Shown here one piece after another: positions 25,063 to 33,184 of a stretch of 64,000 nt of DNA (position 1 is the first letter of the stretch; every line of letters starts with the position of its first letter). Source of the stretch: Rossellomorea sp. SC111. GTDB taxonomy: Bacteria > Bacillota > Bacilli > Bacillales > Bacillaceae_B. The translations under genes were made by a program, and so were the position numbers. Below the pieces are notes generated by a model. That model searched no databases and was not told the DNA's origin. It worked only from the letters and a program-made list of their open reading frames with translations. The DNA is taken from the NCBI RefSeq assembly GCF_024733565.1, contig NZ_JANIOC010000010.1:145791-209790 (forward strand), given 5' to 3'.

Positions 25063-26313
25063 ATGGCTGACTATGTTCAACCAATTAATGAACAGAAAGG
25101 TCCGGAGAAAAAGAGTACCGAATTGAACTCACCACAGACGTCATTAGTGACTGGTGGGATCATCGTATCAGCGGTTCTTGGCCTATACCTTCTCTTTACA
25201 CAGGAATTGGCCCAAACCGTGCTTCTCGTTCTCGGACTTCTGTTAGGATATACATTATTTCATGCACGATTCGGATTCACTTCTGCCTTCCGGAGGGTGA
25301 TGTCTGTCGGAAACGGGCAGGCGATGCGTGCCCATATGGTAATGCTTGCCGTTGCGGTTACCTTGTTTGCACCGATTCTTGCTACAGGGTATACATTCTT
25401 TGGAGGGGAAGCGACAGGCTATGTGTCACCAGTCGGTGTCAGTCTGATTGTTGGTGCCTTTCTGTTTGGGATCGGGATGCAGCTAGGGGGAGGGTGTGCT
25501 TCGGGTACCCTTTATGCGATTGGCGGAGGACGTTCCGTCATGTTCATTACGCTGTTATTCTTTATTGTAGGTGCAACCGTAGGAGCGGCCCATCTTCCAT
25601 TTTGGACAGAGGAGCTTCCTTCCTTTAAGCCGATCTCGCTGGCTACGTCCACCGGATTAGGTTATTTCGGGGCATGGGTCGTTTCCCTATTATTCTTCGG
25701 CCTCATTGCGTGGATTACCCTTCGAATCGAAAAGAAGAAAAATCCACCGCGCATGGCTAAGCTTCCGTCAACTAAAGGGTGGAAGAGGATCTTCCGTGGA
25801 TCCTGGCCACTTATTGCTGCTGCCATCGTTCTTGCGGTCTTGAATGCCCTCACTCTTATGACGAGGGGAAATCCATGGGGGATTACGTCTGCCTTTGCGT
25901 TATGGGGATCCAAGGTTGCCGGAATGTTCGGGGTAGAGGTTGCTAGCTGGGGTTATTGGTCGGGAGCCAATGCCGAGGCCCTTCAAGCGTCAATCTTTGC
26001 TGATTCCACAACTGTATTGAATTTCGGTGTCATTCTTGGAGCATTCCTTGCCTCTGCAGCCGGAGGGTTGTTCCGTTTCAATAAGATTACTGGTAAAAAT
26101 GCCACGGCATCGGTCATTGGCGGACTGTTGATGGGATACGGTGCCCGATTGGCATTTGGATGTAATATCGGTGCGTATTTCGGAGGAATTGCTTCCTTCA
26201 GCCTTCATGGGTACATCTGGGGAATCCTGGCCCTTGCCGGCACATTCCTTGCACTATATCTTCGTCCACTGTTCGGCTTGTCCGTTCCGAAACCGAAGGA
26301 TACGTTCTGTTAA
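25063..26313 (+). CDS. YeeE/YedE (TsuA-type) thiosulfate/sulfur-compound transporter
   Basis: 416 residues, about ten helices in two repeats. The sulphur-transport signatures GMQLGGGCASGTLYAIGGG (about 142-160) and ARLAFGCNIGAYFGGIASFSLHG (about 361-383) each carry the conserved cysteine that relays thiosulfate in TsuA. No rhodanese or TusA-like gene is adjacent. AAGGAGG precedes ATG 25063. Confidence 0.9.
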   Translation: MADYVQPINEQKGPEKKSTELNSPQTSLVTGGIIVSAVLGLYLLFTQELAQTVLLVLGLLLGYTLFHARFGFTSAFRRVMSVGNGQAMRAHMVMLAVAVTLFAPILATGYTFFGGEATGYVSPVGVSLIVGAFLFGIGMQLGGGCASGTLYAIGGGRSVMFITLLFFIVGATVGAAHLPFWTEELPSFKPISLATSTGLGYFGAWVVSLLFFGLIAWITLRIEKKKNPPRMAKLPSTKGWKRIFRGSWPLIAAAIVLAVLNALTLMTRGNPWGITSAFALWGSKVAGMFGVEVASWGYWSGANAEALQASIFADSTTVLNFGVILGAFLASAAGGLFRFNKITGKNATASVIGGLLMGYGARLAFGCNIGAYFGGIASFSLHGYIWGILALAGTFLALYLRPLFGLSVPKPKDTFC

Positions 26314-26316
26314 TGG

Positions 26317-26353
26317 TAAGCGTGGGAATTTCTTATTCCCACGCTTTATTTTT
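26317..26353. terminator. bidirectional terminator
   Basis: TAAGCGTGGGAAT/ATTCCCACGCTTTA hairpin between the convergent transporter and cotH genes. Confidence 0.9.
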
Positions 26354-26355
26354 TG

Positions 26356-27426
26356 CTAGAGATGCTTTAATTCCTGCCTCAGGTAAGCGCCGCGATCTTC
26401 AATGAACTGAAGGATGAAGGAAGGTTCCCGGTCATACAAATCAATATCTTTCTGGAAATGGGGGTCCATCAGGATATAGGGTCTCAGGGAAGAATGTAAG
26501 CTCATCACGTTGTCTTCAAGGTATTCCACAGTGAACGTCGTATCGAGAATCTCCTCCAATATATCCTTATATAATTTCCGGAATCCGGATCGTTTCATCA
26601 GCTGTGTGGTCAGTTTGTTTTTCGTTTTTCCCGTAATCGGCACATAATCCCATTCCATAACGTCCCCGTTCACACGTCTTCCAAACGTAGCGTCGTAATC
26701 CCACGGTATGATGGAAAATAGTTGTTCTCTCCTGTTCAGATACAGAGCGTAGTTATGGGTAAATCCATCATTATTCATCGTACAGACAGCCCCGGCAAGC
26801 CACCTCAAGTAGTTTTCAATGTGTAAGAGCCGAGGGATTTCATGTGAGAAATTTGATGGTGAATTGATTCTTTTGATGAAGTGGATGAGTGTATGATCAT
26901 CTTCCATATTTCCGAGTTTTCGCTGGTATCCTGATGTCAGGCCCCGTTTTCCCTTTTGTGAGAAGTCAGCTTTGTCGCTGACAGCATAATAGATCGTCCC
27001 CGATGGAAGGTTTCTCTTTTTCAGGTAGATCTCATCCACCGATTCCAACTGAAGGTATAAGCCAAGAGGCTTTCCATCAAGTGTAACGAATACATGCTTA
27101 CTTTCCGGTGTGTGGATGCCCAGTTCCCTCATGAAATCAAGGGAAAGTTTATTCCGGAAATGGGAGGGGTCCATGGACTCTGCGTTCAGGTGTAGTTCTG
27201 GTGATTCGTCCAAGGCGCGTTGACTGGAAAATTCTATATGATACGACTTTTTTTTCAATTCCCGTGTATAGGATCCCCTGTACCGGATATGGATGTCGTG
27301 TACGGCATCTTCTATTTTCAATTGAGCCGGAACAGAAGTGTTGCTCCATACATCGCGTTCAAGCTTCCTTAAAGCAGCATGATCGAATTGGAGGTCAAAT
27401 GAGGGGAGGGAAGGAGTCATGTTCAC
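26356..27426 (-). CDS. cotH: spore coat protein kinase CotH
   Basis: 356 residues, aligning along its length with B. subtilis CotH: YRGSYTRELKKKSYHIEF, HLNAESMDPSHFRNKLSLDFM and ATP-site segments including LQLESVDEIYL and FSIIPWDYDATFGR (the DYD metal-binding motif). CotH is an atypical protein kinase that phosphorylates CotB/CotG-type coat proteins in the mother cell and is needed for inner and outer coat assembly. Neither cotG nor cotB is adjacent, unlike in B. subtilis. The start is GTG 27426 (AAGGAG 4 bases upstream) or ATG 27420 (10 bases); both fit. Confidence 0.93.
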   Translation of the reverse strand: MNMTPSLPSFDLQFDHAALRKLERDVWSNTSVPAQLKIEDAVHDIHIRYRGSYTRELKKKSYHIEFSSQRALDESPELHLNAESMDPSHFRNKLSLDFMRELGIHTPESKHVFVTLDGKPLGLYLQLESVDEIYLKKRNLPSGTIYYAVSDKADFSQKGKRGLTSGYQRKLGNMEDDHTLIHFIKRINSPSNFSHEIPRLLHIENYLRWLAGAVCTMNNDGFTHNYALYLNRREQLFSIIPWDYDATFGRRVNGDVMEWDYVPITGKTKNKLTTQLMKRSGFRKLYKDILEEILDTTFTVEYLEDNVMSLHSSLRPYILMDPHFQKDIDLYDREPSFILQFIEDRGAYLRQELKHL

Positions 27427-27492
27427 TATTCTCCTTTCAATTTAAAGATGTAATAGTATATTGGTCAGTTTCAAAGTTTGACACGACGTGAG

Positions 27493-27538
27493 AAAAAAAG
27501 CAGTCATGAAATGGAGGTCCCATTTCATGACTGCTTTA
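27493..27538 (-). terminator. terminator of the XRE-cupin regulator gene
   Basis: AAAGCAGTCATGAAATGG/CCATTTCATGACTGCTTT hairpin overlapping the stop codon, with a T run on the minus strand. Confidence 0.9.
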
Positions 27539-28093
27539 CTCTTCCCCGTAATAGATGACCATTTGGCAGACAGCTTCTTGATTCGACTCATTGGAGTATT
27601 CGTGGCCGGAGTCAGCCGCAAATCGAATCGAGCTTCCCGCCGTCAATTCATATTTTTCCTCTACAATCTTCAGGGAAATCACTCCTGAAAGGACCGTGAT
27701 GTACTCCTCCACACCCTTCGTATGTCCTTCATTCCGATAGGTACAACCCGGCTTCATTTCCACCCGATAGCTTTCCCATTTCTTTAAGGGGTCAAAAGGG
27801 AAGATGGGATACACAATGTAGTTGCCATCATCTTCAAGCACAGGCTGGACGTCTTCATAATGAATGATGGAGACCTGGCTGCTCGGCTTTTCAATGAGAG
27901 AAGAAAAGGATACCTTCAAGCCATTGGCAATCTTCCACAGAATGGCGACGGTAGGATTCGAATCACCCCGTTCAATTTGACCGATCATCGCCTTGCTGAC
28001 CCCTGTCCGTTCAGCCATTTGTTCAAGGCTGAATCCCCGTTCTCTCCTTATCTTTCTGATATTATCACCAATTTGTATCGGGAAATTTTCCAT
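27536..28093 (-). CDS. XRE-cupin transcriptional regulator
   Basis: 185 residues: N-terminal XRE helix-turn-helix (about 6-60, IGDNIRKIRRERGFSLEQMAERTGVSKAMIGQIERG is the hallmark) and a C-terminal cupin (about 110-180, YRNEGHTKGVEEYITVLSG). ATG 28093 fits AGAGGAG at 8-base spacing. It is divergent from azlCD with about 100 bp between the starts, so it probably controls that operon, perhaps sensing an amino acid through the cupin. That role is inference from context. Confidence 0.88.
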   Translation of the reverse strand: MENFPIQIGDNIRKIRRERGFSLEQMAERTGVSKAMIGQIERGDSNPTVAILWKIANGLKVSFSSLIEKPSSQVSIIHYEDVQPVLEDDGNYIVYPIFPFDPLKKWESYRVEMKPGCTYRNEGHTKGVEEYITVLSGVISLKIVEEKYELTAGSSIRFAADSGHEYSNESNQEAVCQMVIYYGEE

Positions 28094-28197
28094 GAACAAA
28101 ACTCCTCTTGTTTTATCATAACGTCTATATGTATAATATAATAAATTATCTAAAAATTAAAACAGTGAATAACACTTATTATAAAGGATGTGAGGGG

Positions 28198-28917
28198 ATG
28201 GAAGCACTTCTTTCCACGAAAAAAACGAGTGATTTTCGCTATGGCCTGCAGGGCGGCCTCAGCATTGCCATTGGATATATGCCTGTTGCCCTGACATTTG
28301 GACTGTTGGCACGGACTACAGGGCTTACAGTGATGGAGACGATCCTGATGAGTATGCTCGTGTTCGCAGGGGCTGCTCAATATATATCCTTGAGTCTGAT
28401 TGCGGTTGGTACCGGGGTTATTGAAATCATACTGACAACGTTCATTGTAAACATCCGTCACTTTCTCATGTCTGCATCTTTAAGTGAGAAGCTTGAAGAA
28501 GACCGTTTGTTTAAAAAGCTTTTTTATGCGTTTGGTATCACGGATGAAACCTTCACGGTCATCAGTGTCAAAGAGGGGAAAGTAAAGACGGGGTTTGCCG
28601 TTGGAGTCATGCTCATATCTTACGGAAGCTGGGTCGTGAACTCCGGGGTGGGATATTTTATCGGAGAGGTCCTCCCCGAATTTCTCCAGGTCAGTATGAC
28701 CATTGCTTTATACGCCATGTTTGTCGGACTTCTTGTTCCTTCCATGAAAAAAAGTGTCAAGGTCACATTTTTAGCCGTGGTGGCAGGGTCTTTGAATACT
28801 ACTCTCCTGTTTACGACGAACCTTTCCAATGGCTGGTCGATTGTGGTTGCTACGATTGCTTCTGCCGTGATCGTTGAGGCAGTCGTCATGCTCAAAGGGA
28901 GGGGAGGAACCGTATGA
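28198..28917 (+). CDS. azlC: branched-chain amino acid exporter subunit AzlC
   Basis: 239 residues of the AzlC/YgaZ family, the large subunit of a two-component amino-acid exporter. ATG 28198 follows GTGAGGGG; the longer frame begins in the AT-rich promoter. Motifs are YGLQGGLSIAIGYMPVALTFG at the first helix and NIRHFLMSASLSEKL. Overlaps azlD by 4 bases (ATGA). Confidence 0.92.
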   Translation: MEALLSTKKTSDFRYGLQGGLSIAIGYMPVALTFGLLARTTGLTVMETILMSMLVFAGAAQYISLSLIAVGTGVIEIILTTFIVNIRHFLMSASLSEKLEEDRLFKKLFYAFGITDETFTVISVKEGKVKTGFAVGVMLISYGSWVVNSGVGYFIGEVLPEFLQVSMTIALYAMFVGLLVPSMKKSVKVTFLAVVAGSLNTTLLFTTNLSNGWSIVVATIASAVIVEAVVMLKGRGGTV

Positions 28918-29225
28918 ATCAGGCAATTGTGTGGATGATCATGGGAATGGCCATAGTGACCTACATACCGAGAATGCTCCCTTTCCTCGTATTTAAGGGA
29001 AAAGAGCTTCCTCCTTTTTTTCAAGGGGTGCTGAAGAATGTCCCCTTTGCCGTATTGGGTGCGTTGATCTTTCCAAGCATCTTGTTAATCCAGGAAGGGA
29101 ATGTCCTGTTTGGAGTGATTGGGACGGTAGCTGCCTTTGCCATTGCGTTTTTGGGTGCCAACGTCATCCTTGTGGTGATTGGGGCAATTTCCGTTTTGTC
29201 TTTGTATTCCGTTTTCTTGATGTAG
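28914..29225 (+). CDS. azlD: branched-chain amino acid exporter subunit AzlD
   Basis: 103 residues, three or four helices, AzlD/YgaH family. It begins MNQAIVWMIMGMAIVTYIPRMLPFLV with the conserved TYxPR-LPF segment. Translationally coupled to azlC. Together they export leucine, valine or isoleucine analogues. Confidence 0.92.
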   Translation: MNQAIVWMIMGMAIVTYIPRMLPFLVFKGKELPPFFQGVLKNVPFAVLGALIFPSILLIQEGNVLFGVIGTVAAFAIAFLGANVILVVIGAISVLSLYSVFLM

Positions 29226-29235
29226 AAGGGTATGG

Positions 29236-29263
29236 GTCACGATCTGAATCGTGGCTTTTTTTT
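29236..29263 (+). terminator. terminator after azlD
   Basis: CACGAT/ATCGTG hairpin followed by a run of eight T residues. Confidence 0.85.
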
Positions 29264-29485
29264 GAGCATGGGAGTCGTATTTTGTGGAAAGGCTGATAAA
29301 TTTTGAATCTGGCAGATAAAGTTTTTTCTGGCAGATGAATTCAAAATGGGACACGTACATCACCTGAAAGACAGATAGACGATTTACCATCACGAACCGC
29401 ACCATTTCATTCACCGTCCGTGTTTAGGTTCTAAAACTTTGGACAGGGTATTACATATAGTAGTGAAGACGAGAAGGGAGGAAAC

Positions 29486-30760
29486 ATGTTGGCTAGAAAA
29501 TGGGCGCTCAGGTCGATACTTGCTTATTTGCTATTAGGCTTATTTTTATATGTGTACTTATTTTTCCTGGCGGATTCCACTTTACCTGAAACGTATAAGG
29601 GAAGCAGTGCGGACCCGGCCACCTTTATGAATAATAAAGAAATCATGTTAAGTGAGGACTTTTCAAAGATCAAGAATCTTTTGTTCTTCTTATCGACTCC
29701 CTACGAATGGATATTCTATTTCTTGATCCTGATTTTTGGTGTATCCCGTGTGTTTGAGAAATGGGCGAGGGGAACGGTGAAGAACGGGTTCCTTCAAACG
29801 GCCATTTTCTTATTCTGGTTATCGATTTCTTCTTTTGTGGCGATTTTCCCCTTGCAGTATATTTCATACAAAATTTCAAAAAGCTACAATATTTCCACTC
29901 AGACGTTTTCGATGTGGATGAAAGACGAAATCACGGATTTCTGGGTGAATTATCTTTTGATGTTCATCATTGTCTCGGTCCTGTATGCCCTGATGAAGCG
30001 CTTCAAACAACGCTGGTGGCTTGCGGCATGGGCTTTGTCTGTGCCATTCACGATTTTCATGATGTTCGTACAGCCTGTCCTGATAGACCCTCTCTATAAT
30101 GACTTCTATCCATTGAAGGATAAAGCGTTGGAGGAGCAGATCCTGTCCCTTGCAGACAGGGCGAAGATCCCTGCAGATCACGTATTTGAAGTCGATATGT
30201 CCGAGAAGACCAATTCCCTTAACGCGTATGTCACCGGAGTGGGATCCAATTCCAGGATCGTCTTATGGGACACAACCCTTGAAAAGCTGACAGACAAGGA
30301 AATCCTCTTTGTCATGGCCCACGAAATGGCGCATTACGTGGAAAAGCACATCTACATCGGGATCGGGATCTATCTCGTTCTGTCCTTCTTCGGACTATTC
30401 CTGACCGCTAAGCTGATGAGGGGGATCGTGGCAAATCATAGTGATGATTTGAAAGTATCGAGCGTCTCGAGCTTGAGCTCACTTCCTCTATTTTTAATGA
30501 TAACGTCCATGCTTTTGTTTACGATCAGTCCACTCAGTAACTGGATCTCCCGGTATCAGGAAACGAGGGCAGACCGCTATGCCATCGAAATGACCAGTGA
30601 CAAGGAAGCGGCCATTTCGTCCTTCCAGAAGTTATCGAAGGTAGGACTATCCCAAGTGAACCCGCCTCTTTTAGTGAAAGTTTTCCGTTACGGACACCCG
30701 ACCATGCTTGAGCGTCTGTCGATGCTTGAACAATATGAAGCACAAAAGAAAGAAGAGTAA
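29486..30760 (+). CDS. yhfN: M48 (Ste24-like) membrane metallopeptidase YhfN
   Basis: 424 residues, similar in size and pattern to B. subtilis YhfN. Several helices surround the zinc site HEMAHYVEKH (HExxH near residue 279) and the third ligand Glu in YQETRADRYAIEM. The N-terminal region (about 8-28) is a membrane helix. CAAX-type peptidases of this family cleave membrane proteins; the natural substrate is unknown. GGGAGGAAAC precedes ATG 29486. Confidence 0.92.
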   Translation: MLARKWALRSILAYLLLGLFLYVYLFFLADSTLPETYKGSSADPATFMNNKEIMLSEDFSKIKNLLFFLSTPYEWIFYFLILIFGVSRVFEKWARGTVKNGFLQTAIFLFWLSISSFVAIFPLQYISYKISKSYNISTQTFSMWMKDEITDFWVNYLLMFIIVSVLYALMKRFKQRWWLAAWALSVPFTIFMMFVQPVLIDPLYNDFYPLKDKALEEQILSLADRAKIPADHVFEVDMSEKTNSLNAYVTGVGSNSRIVLWDTTLEKLTDKEILFVMAHEMAHYVEKHIYIGIGIYLVLSFFGLFLTAKLMRGIVANHSDDLKVSSVSSLSSLPLFLMITSMLLFTISPLSNWISRYQETRADRYAIEMTSDKEAAISSFQKLSKVGLSQVNPPLLVKVFRYGHPTMLERLSMLEQYEAQKKEE

Positions 30761-30793
30761 AGAGAAAAGGCCAGTCTAGGCCTTTTCTCTTTT
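30759..30793. terminator. bidirectional terminator
   Basis: AAAGAGAAAAGGCC/GGCCTTTTCTCTTT hairpin between the convergent yhfN and DUF421 genes. Confidence 0.9.
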
Positions 30794-31441
30794 GCTGATG
30801 ACGAGATTCTTTGCTTTTTCCGTCATATAGGCGAAGATCACATCTTTGTGATGCAGGTTGGAGTTGGTTAGTTGAGTTTCCAGCCATTCCCTCGATTTCC
30901 CCAGGAGTTTCAAATTCCTGGTTTGAATCTTTCCATCCACTATGACTGAAATCGGCAGACCTTCGTCGTCGATTTTTAACTTGAGATGTTCCACGGTGAC
31001 CGGAGTATTTTCTACCTTGGGGATGATGCTCACCTCACCGATCGGCTCGAGCATCGCATAGTCGACATCTGAAATCTTGGGGTATCCTTGAGATCTGAGG
31101 ATGGACGTTAATTGAATGAGTGAGATTTTTGATTTTTCCAGGTTATCTTCTAATATTTCCCCATTTTTTATTAACAATGTCGGCTCTCCCAGGAAGAACC
31201 GGTTTCCCCATTGACTTAACGTAAGGAATGAAAATAGCACATGGAGCCCTACTAGGAAGATGAGGGCTGTGATGGTCGGCCAGAATTTTGTTGAAATCAA
31301 TGGCTCAGAGGCGATGGTACCGACGATGATGATGGCCACCAGGTCATACGGGGTCATCTGCACGATCGTAGACTTACCCATCAGCCTCATAGCCGCTATG
31401 GTGATCAAGTAGAGGACCAAAACTTTTATCAATAGGATCAT
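30776..31441 (-). CDS. DUF421 (YetF/YrbG/YdfS-type) membrane protein
   Basis: About 221 residues. Three N-terminal helices (IKVLVLYLITIAAMRLMGKS, LVAIIIVGTIASEPLI, IFLVGLHVLFSFLTL) precede two cytoplasmic DUF421 domains with GEPTLLIKNGEILEDNLEKSKIS and LRSQGYPKISDVDYAMLEP. The ATG at 31441 is preferred over 31456 because GGAG lies 9 bases upstream of it. Homologues are spore-related or of unknown function. Confidence 0.88.
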   Translation of the reverse strand: MILLIKVLVLYLITIAAMRLMGKSTIVQMTPYDLVAIIIVGTIASEPLISTKFWPTITALIFLVGLHVLFSFLTLSQWGNRFFLGEPTLLIKNGEILEDNLEKSKISLIQLTSILRSQGYPKISDVDYAMLEPIGEVSIIPKVENTPVTVEHLKLKIDDEGLPISVIVDGKIQTRNLKLLGKSREWLETQLTNSNLHHKDVIFAYMTEKAKNLVISKREKA

Positions 31442-31539
31442 GATGATTCGCTCCATCGTGTATAGGTTAGCAATTAGGATTTGCCAATGGAGAAGAAGTC
31501 ATGCACGGGAGGTACCAAAGGCCCGTCCAATAAAAAGGG

Positions 31540-31568
31540 AATGGCTGACTCAGATGGAGTCAGCCATT
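31540..31568 (-). terminator. terminator of the IDEAL-domain gene
   Basis: AATGGCTGACTC/GAGTCAGCCATT hairpin with a T run on the minus strand. Confidence 0.85.
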
Positions 31569-31576
31569 TAGTATGA

Positions 31577-31813
31577 TTAACCGTAACTAACGTTTAATTC
31601 ATTTAATTCTTTTGATAATTTCATGAACAGTACTCTATCCTTTGCATCCAGGGCGGCATCAATGTCAATAAGGAGTTTAGATTTCTGTGTCTTTAAAATA
31701 CTTTCATGCAGTACCATATCGATATAGATTTCCATTACGCTTCTTTCAGCGGCTTTCTTCCGGGTCATGGCAGCGGCTTTCATCATTTCTGTATAGGATT
31801 TTTTGCTTTCCAT
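31577..31813 (-). CDS. yhzC: IDEAL-domain protein YhzC
   Basis: 78 residues. The C-terminal IDEAL motif is seen as LIDIDAALDAKDRVLFMKLSKEL. The start at 31813 follows GGGGTGACGTAT and gives MESKKSYTEMMK. B. subtilis yhzC is the same size and also lies beside comK in divergent orientation. Function unknown. Confidence 0.85.
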   Translation of the reverse strand: MESKKSYTEMMKAAAMTRKKAAERSVMEIYIDMVLHESILKTQKSKLLIDIDAALDAKDRVLFMKLSKELNELNVSYG

Positions 31814-32009
31814 ATACGTCACCCCTGAATTCTTTTTATTAGTATATGGGGTAAGTAGTAAAAATTCAACCAAAAATTTAAATATTCTGATAATTTTTTA
31901 TTCATAAATCAGTAGAGGAATATAAATATCAGAATTTTTAAAAATATGAGAGACAATCCTCGAATTTTGTGGTATTATTTTGGTGAAAAATGTAAATGGA
32001 GGCGATGAA

Positions 32010-32579
32010 ATGAGAGAAAAATCTCGAATTATAGAAGAATATGAAGTGAATCCCCATACGATGATCCTTCAGCCTATGGAATATGGCGCCAGGACATTTA
32101 CGAAAATAATAGAGGTGGATGACGTATTGATTTCTCCGTTCAAACCCTTTGAGATCCTGAAGAAAAGTTGTGAATTCTTTGGTTGTTCTTATGAAGGCAG
32201 GAAAGAAGGAACGAAAAAACTTACGGGTATCATCTACAAAGCCCCCATCATGGTTAACCCTGATATGTCCATATATCTATTCCCGACATCATCTCCAGTC
32301 AAGCAGGAATGTGCCTGGATATCCCACTCCCATGTTCGGGGATATGAACGGTTGACAAATGGATCAACACGAATCTTCCTTCAAAACAATGAATCCTGCA
32401 CGGTTCCCATTTCTTACAGTTCCTTTGAAAATCAAATGCTCCGTACTTCAGATTTACGCATAGCCTACACACAACGGATCGCCGAAATGGAAAGTAAATA
32501 TAATACTAGGGTCCAGACTGAAATGAATAATGTGAAGACGTTTTATTTGAATCGACATATCCACAAAACCGATGCGTGA
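32010..32579 (+). CDS. comK: competence transcription factor ComK
   Basis: 189 residues versus 192 in B. subtilis. Shared segments include YEVNPHTMILQPMEYG, CEFFGCSYEGRKEGTKKLTGI, PIMVNPDMSIYLFPTSSP, ECAWISHSHV and PISYSSFENQMLRTS. ATG 32010 follows GGAGG at 7 bases; the upstream ten codons are not credible. ComK activates DNA-uptake and recombination genes by binding AT-box pairs, so the neighbouring addBA locus is a plausible target by analogy. A possible promoter is AGACAA-N16-TATTAT near 31951-31978. The C-terminal 25 residues differ from B. subtilis. Confidence 0.93.
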   Translation: MREKSRIIEEYEVNPHTMILQPMEYGARTFTKIIEVDDVLISPFKPFEILKKSCEFFGCSYEGRKEGTKKLTGIIYKAPIMVNPDMSIYLFPTSSPVKQECAWISHSHVRGYERLTNGSTRIFLQNNESCTVPISYSSFENQMLRTSDLRIAYTQRIAEMESKYNTRVQTEMNNVKTFYLNRHIHKTDA

Positions 32580-32600
32580 GCAGAGTATCACGCTTCTTTT
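32574..32600. terminator. compact terminator shared by comK and yhjD
   Basis: GCGTGA/TCACGC hairpin spanning both stop codons of the convergent genes, T-rich on the comK side. Confidence 0.6.
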
Positions 32601-32977
32601 GTTGTATCTTTCTTCGTTTCCGTGAAACGGCGGAACAAATAATGTCTCATTAAATCCTCCACCCGGTTCCGAAGGCGAGGATTGAAGTAATTATGATGCT
32701 CTTCATATCCCTTATACAAAAACATATACATCGTAAAAGCATCATCCGATTGAATCCGTTCAACTTTCATCTTATTCGTCCTCATATACTTTTTAACATG
32801 GGCAAGCTCTCCCTGAATGACCTTCATCGTCTCCTCGATCATCTCTAAATACGGTCTCTTTAATTTAAAAGGGCTGCTGTCGACGACTTGCAGGTCGCGA
32901 TTCAATATCGTCAGCACCATGGGCAGATAGATTGCCTGCTCCAAAATATTCCGATCGCTCTCCGGTATCCTTGTCAT
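32588..32977 (-). CDS. yhjD: YhjD-family protein of unknown function
   Basis: 129 residues, soluble, mostly helical. MTRIPESDRNILEQAIYLP, KLKRPYLEMIEETMKVIQGEL and DAFTMYMFLYKGYEEHHNYFNPRLRN resemble B. subtilis YhjD as I remember it, a sporulation-associated protein of unknown function. Gene order (yhjD before yhjE-sipV) agrees. Confidence 0.78.
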   Translation of the reverse strand: MTRIPESDRNILEQAIYLPMVLTILNRDLQVVDSSPFKLKRPYLEMIEETMKVIQGELAHVKKYMRTNKMKVERIQSDDAFTMYMFLYKGYEEHHNYFNPRLRNRVEDLMRHYLFRRFTETKKDTTKEA

Positions 32978-33184
32978 ATGAAAAGACTCCTTTTCACTTT
33001 GATGTAGAACGTATGTTCGTATTTTATATTTTACGTTGATTTCGATTTACTTTCAATAGGGAAAATTGTAGAATTTGAATTTGTTTCTATTATGAAGGGG
33101 ATCGCAGGTTTTTATCCGTGGAGGGATTCGTATTTTCAGTGTCGAAAATATAAAAGGTACAGAATGAAAGGAAGGTGCCGTAAC

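Noticed and set aside
27427..27490. Sigma-K promoter for cotH
   Set aside because: A CATA-like box (AATATACTA on the minus strand) exists but no AC lies 16 bases upstream, so it is not listed as a feature.
31860..31990. ComK autoregulatory AT-boxes upstream of comK
   Set aside because: The region is very AT-rich, but I found no pair of exact AAAA-N5-TTTT boxes at the expected helical spacing.
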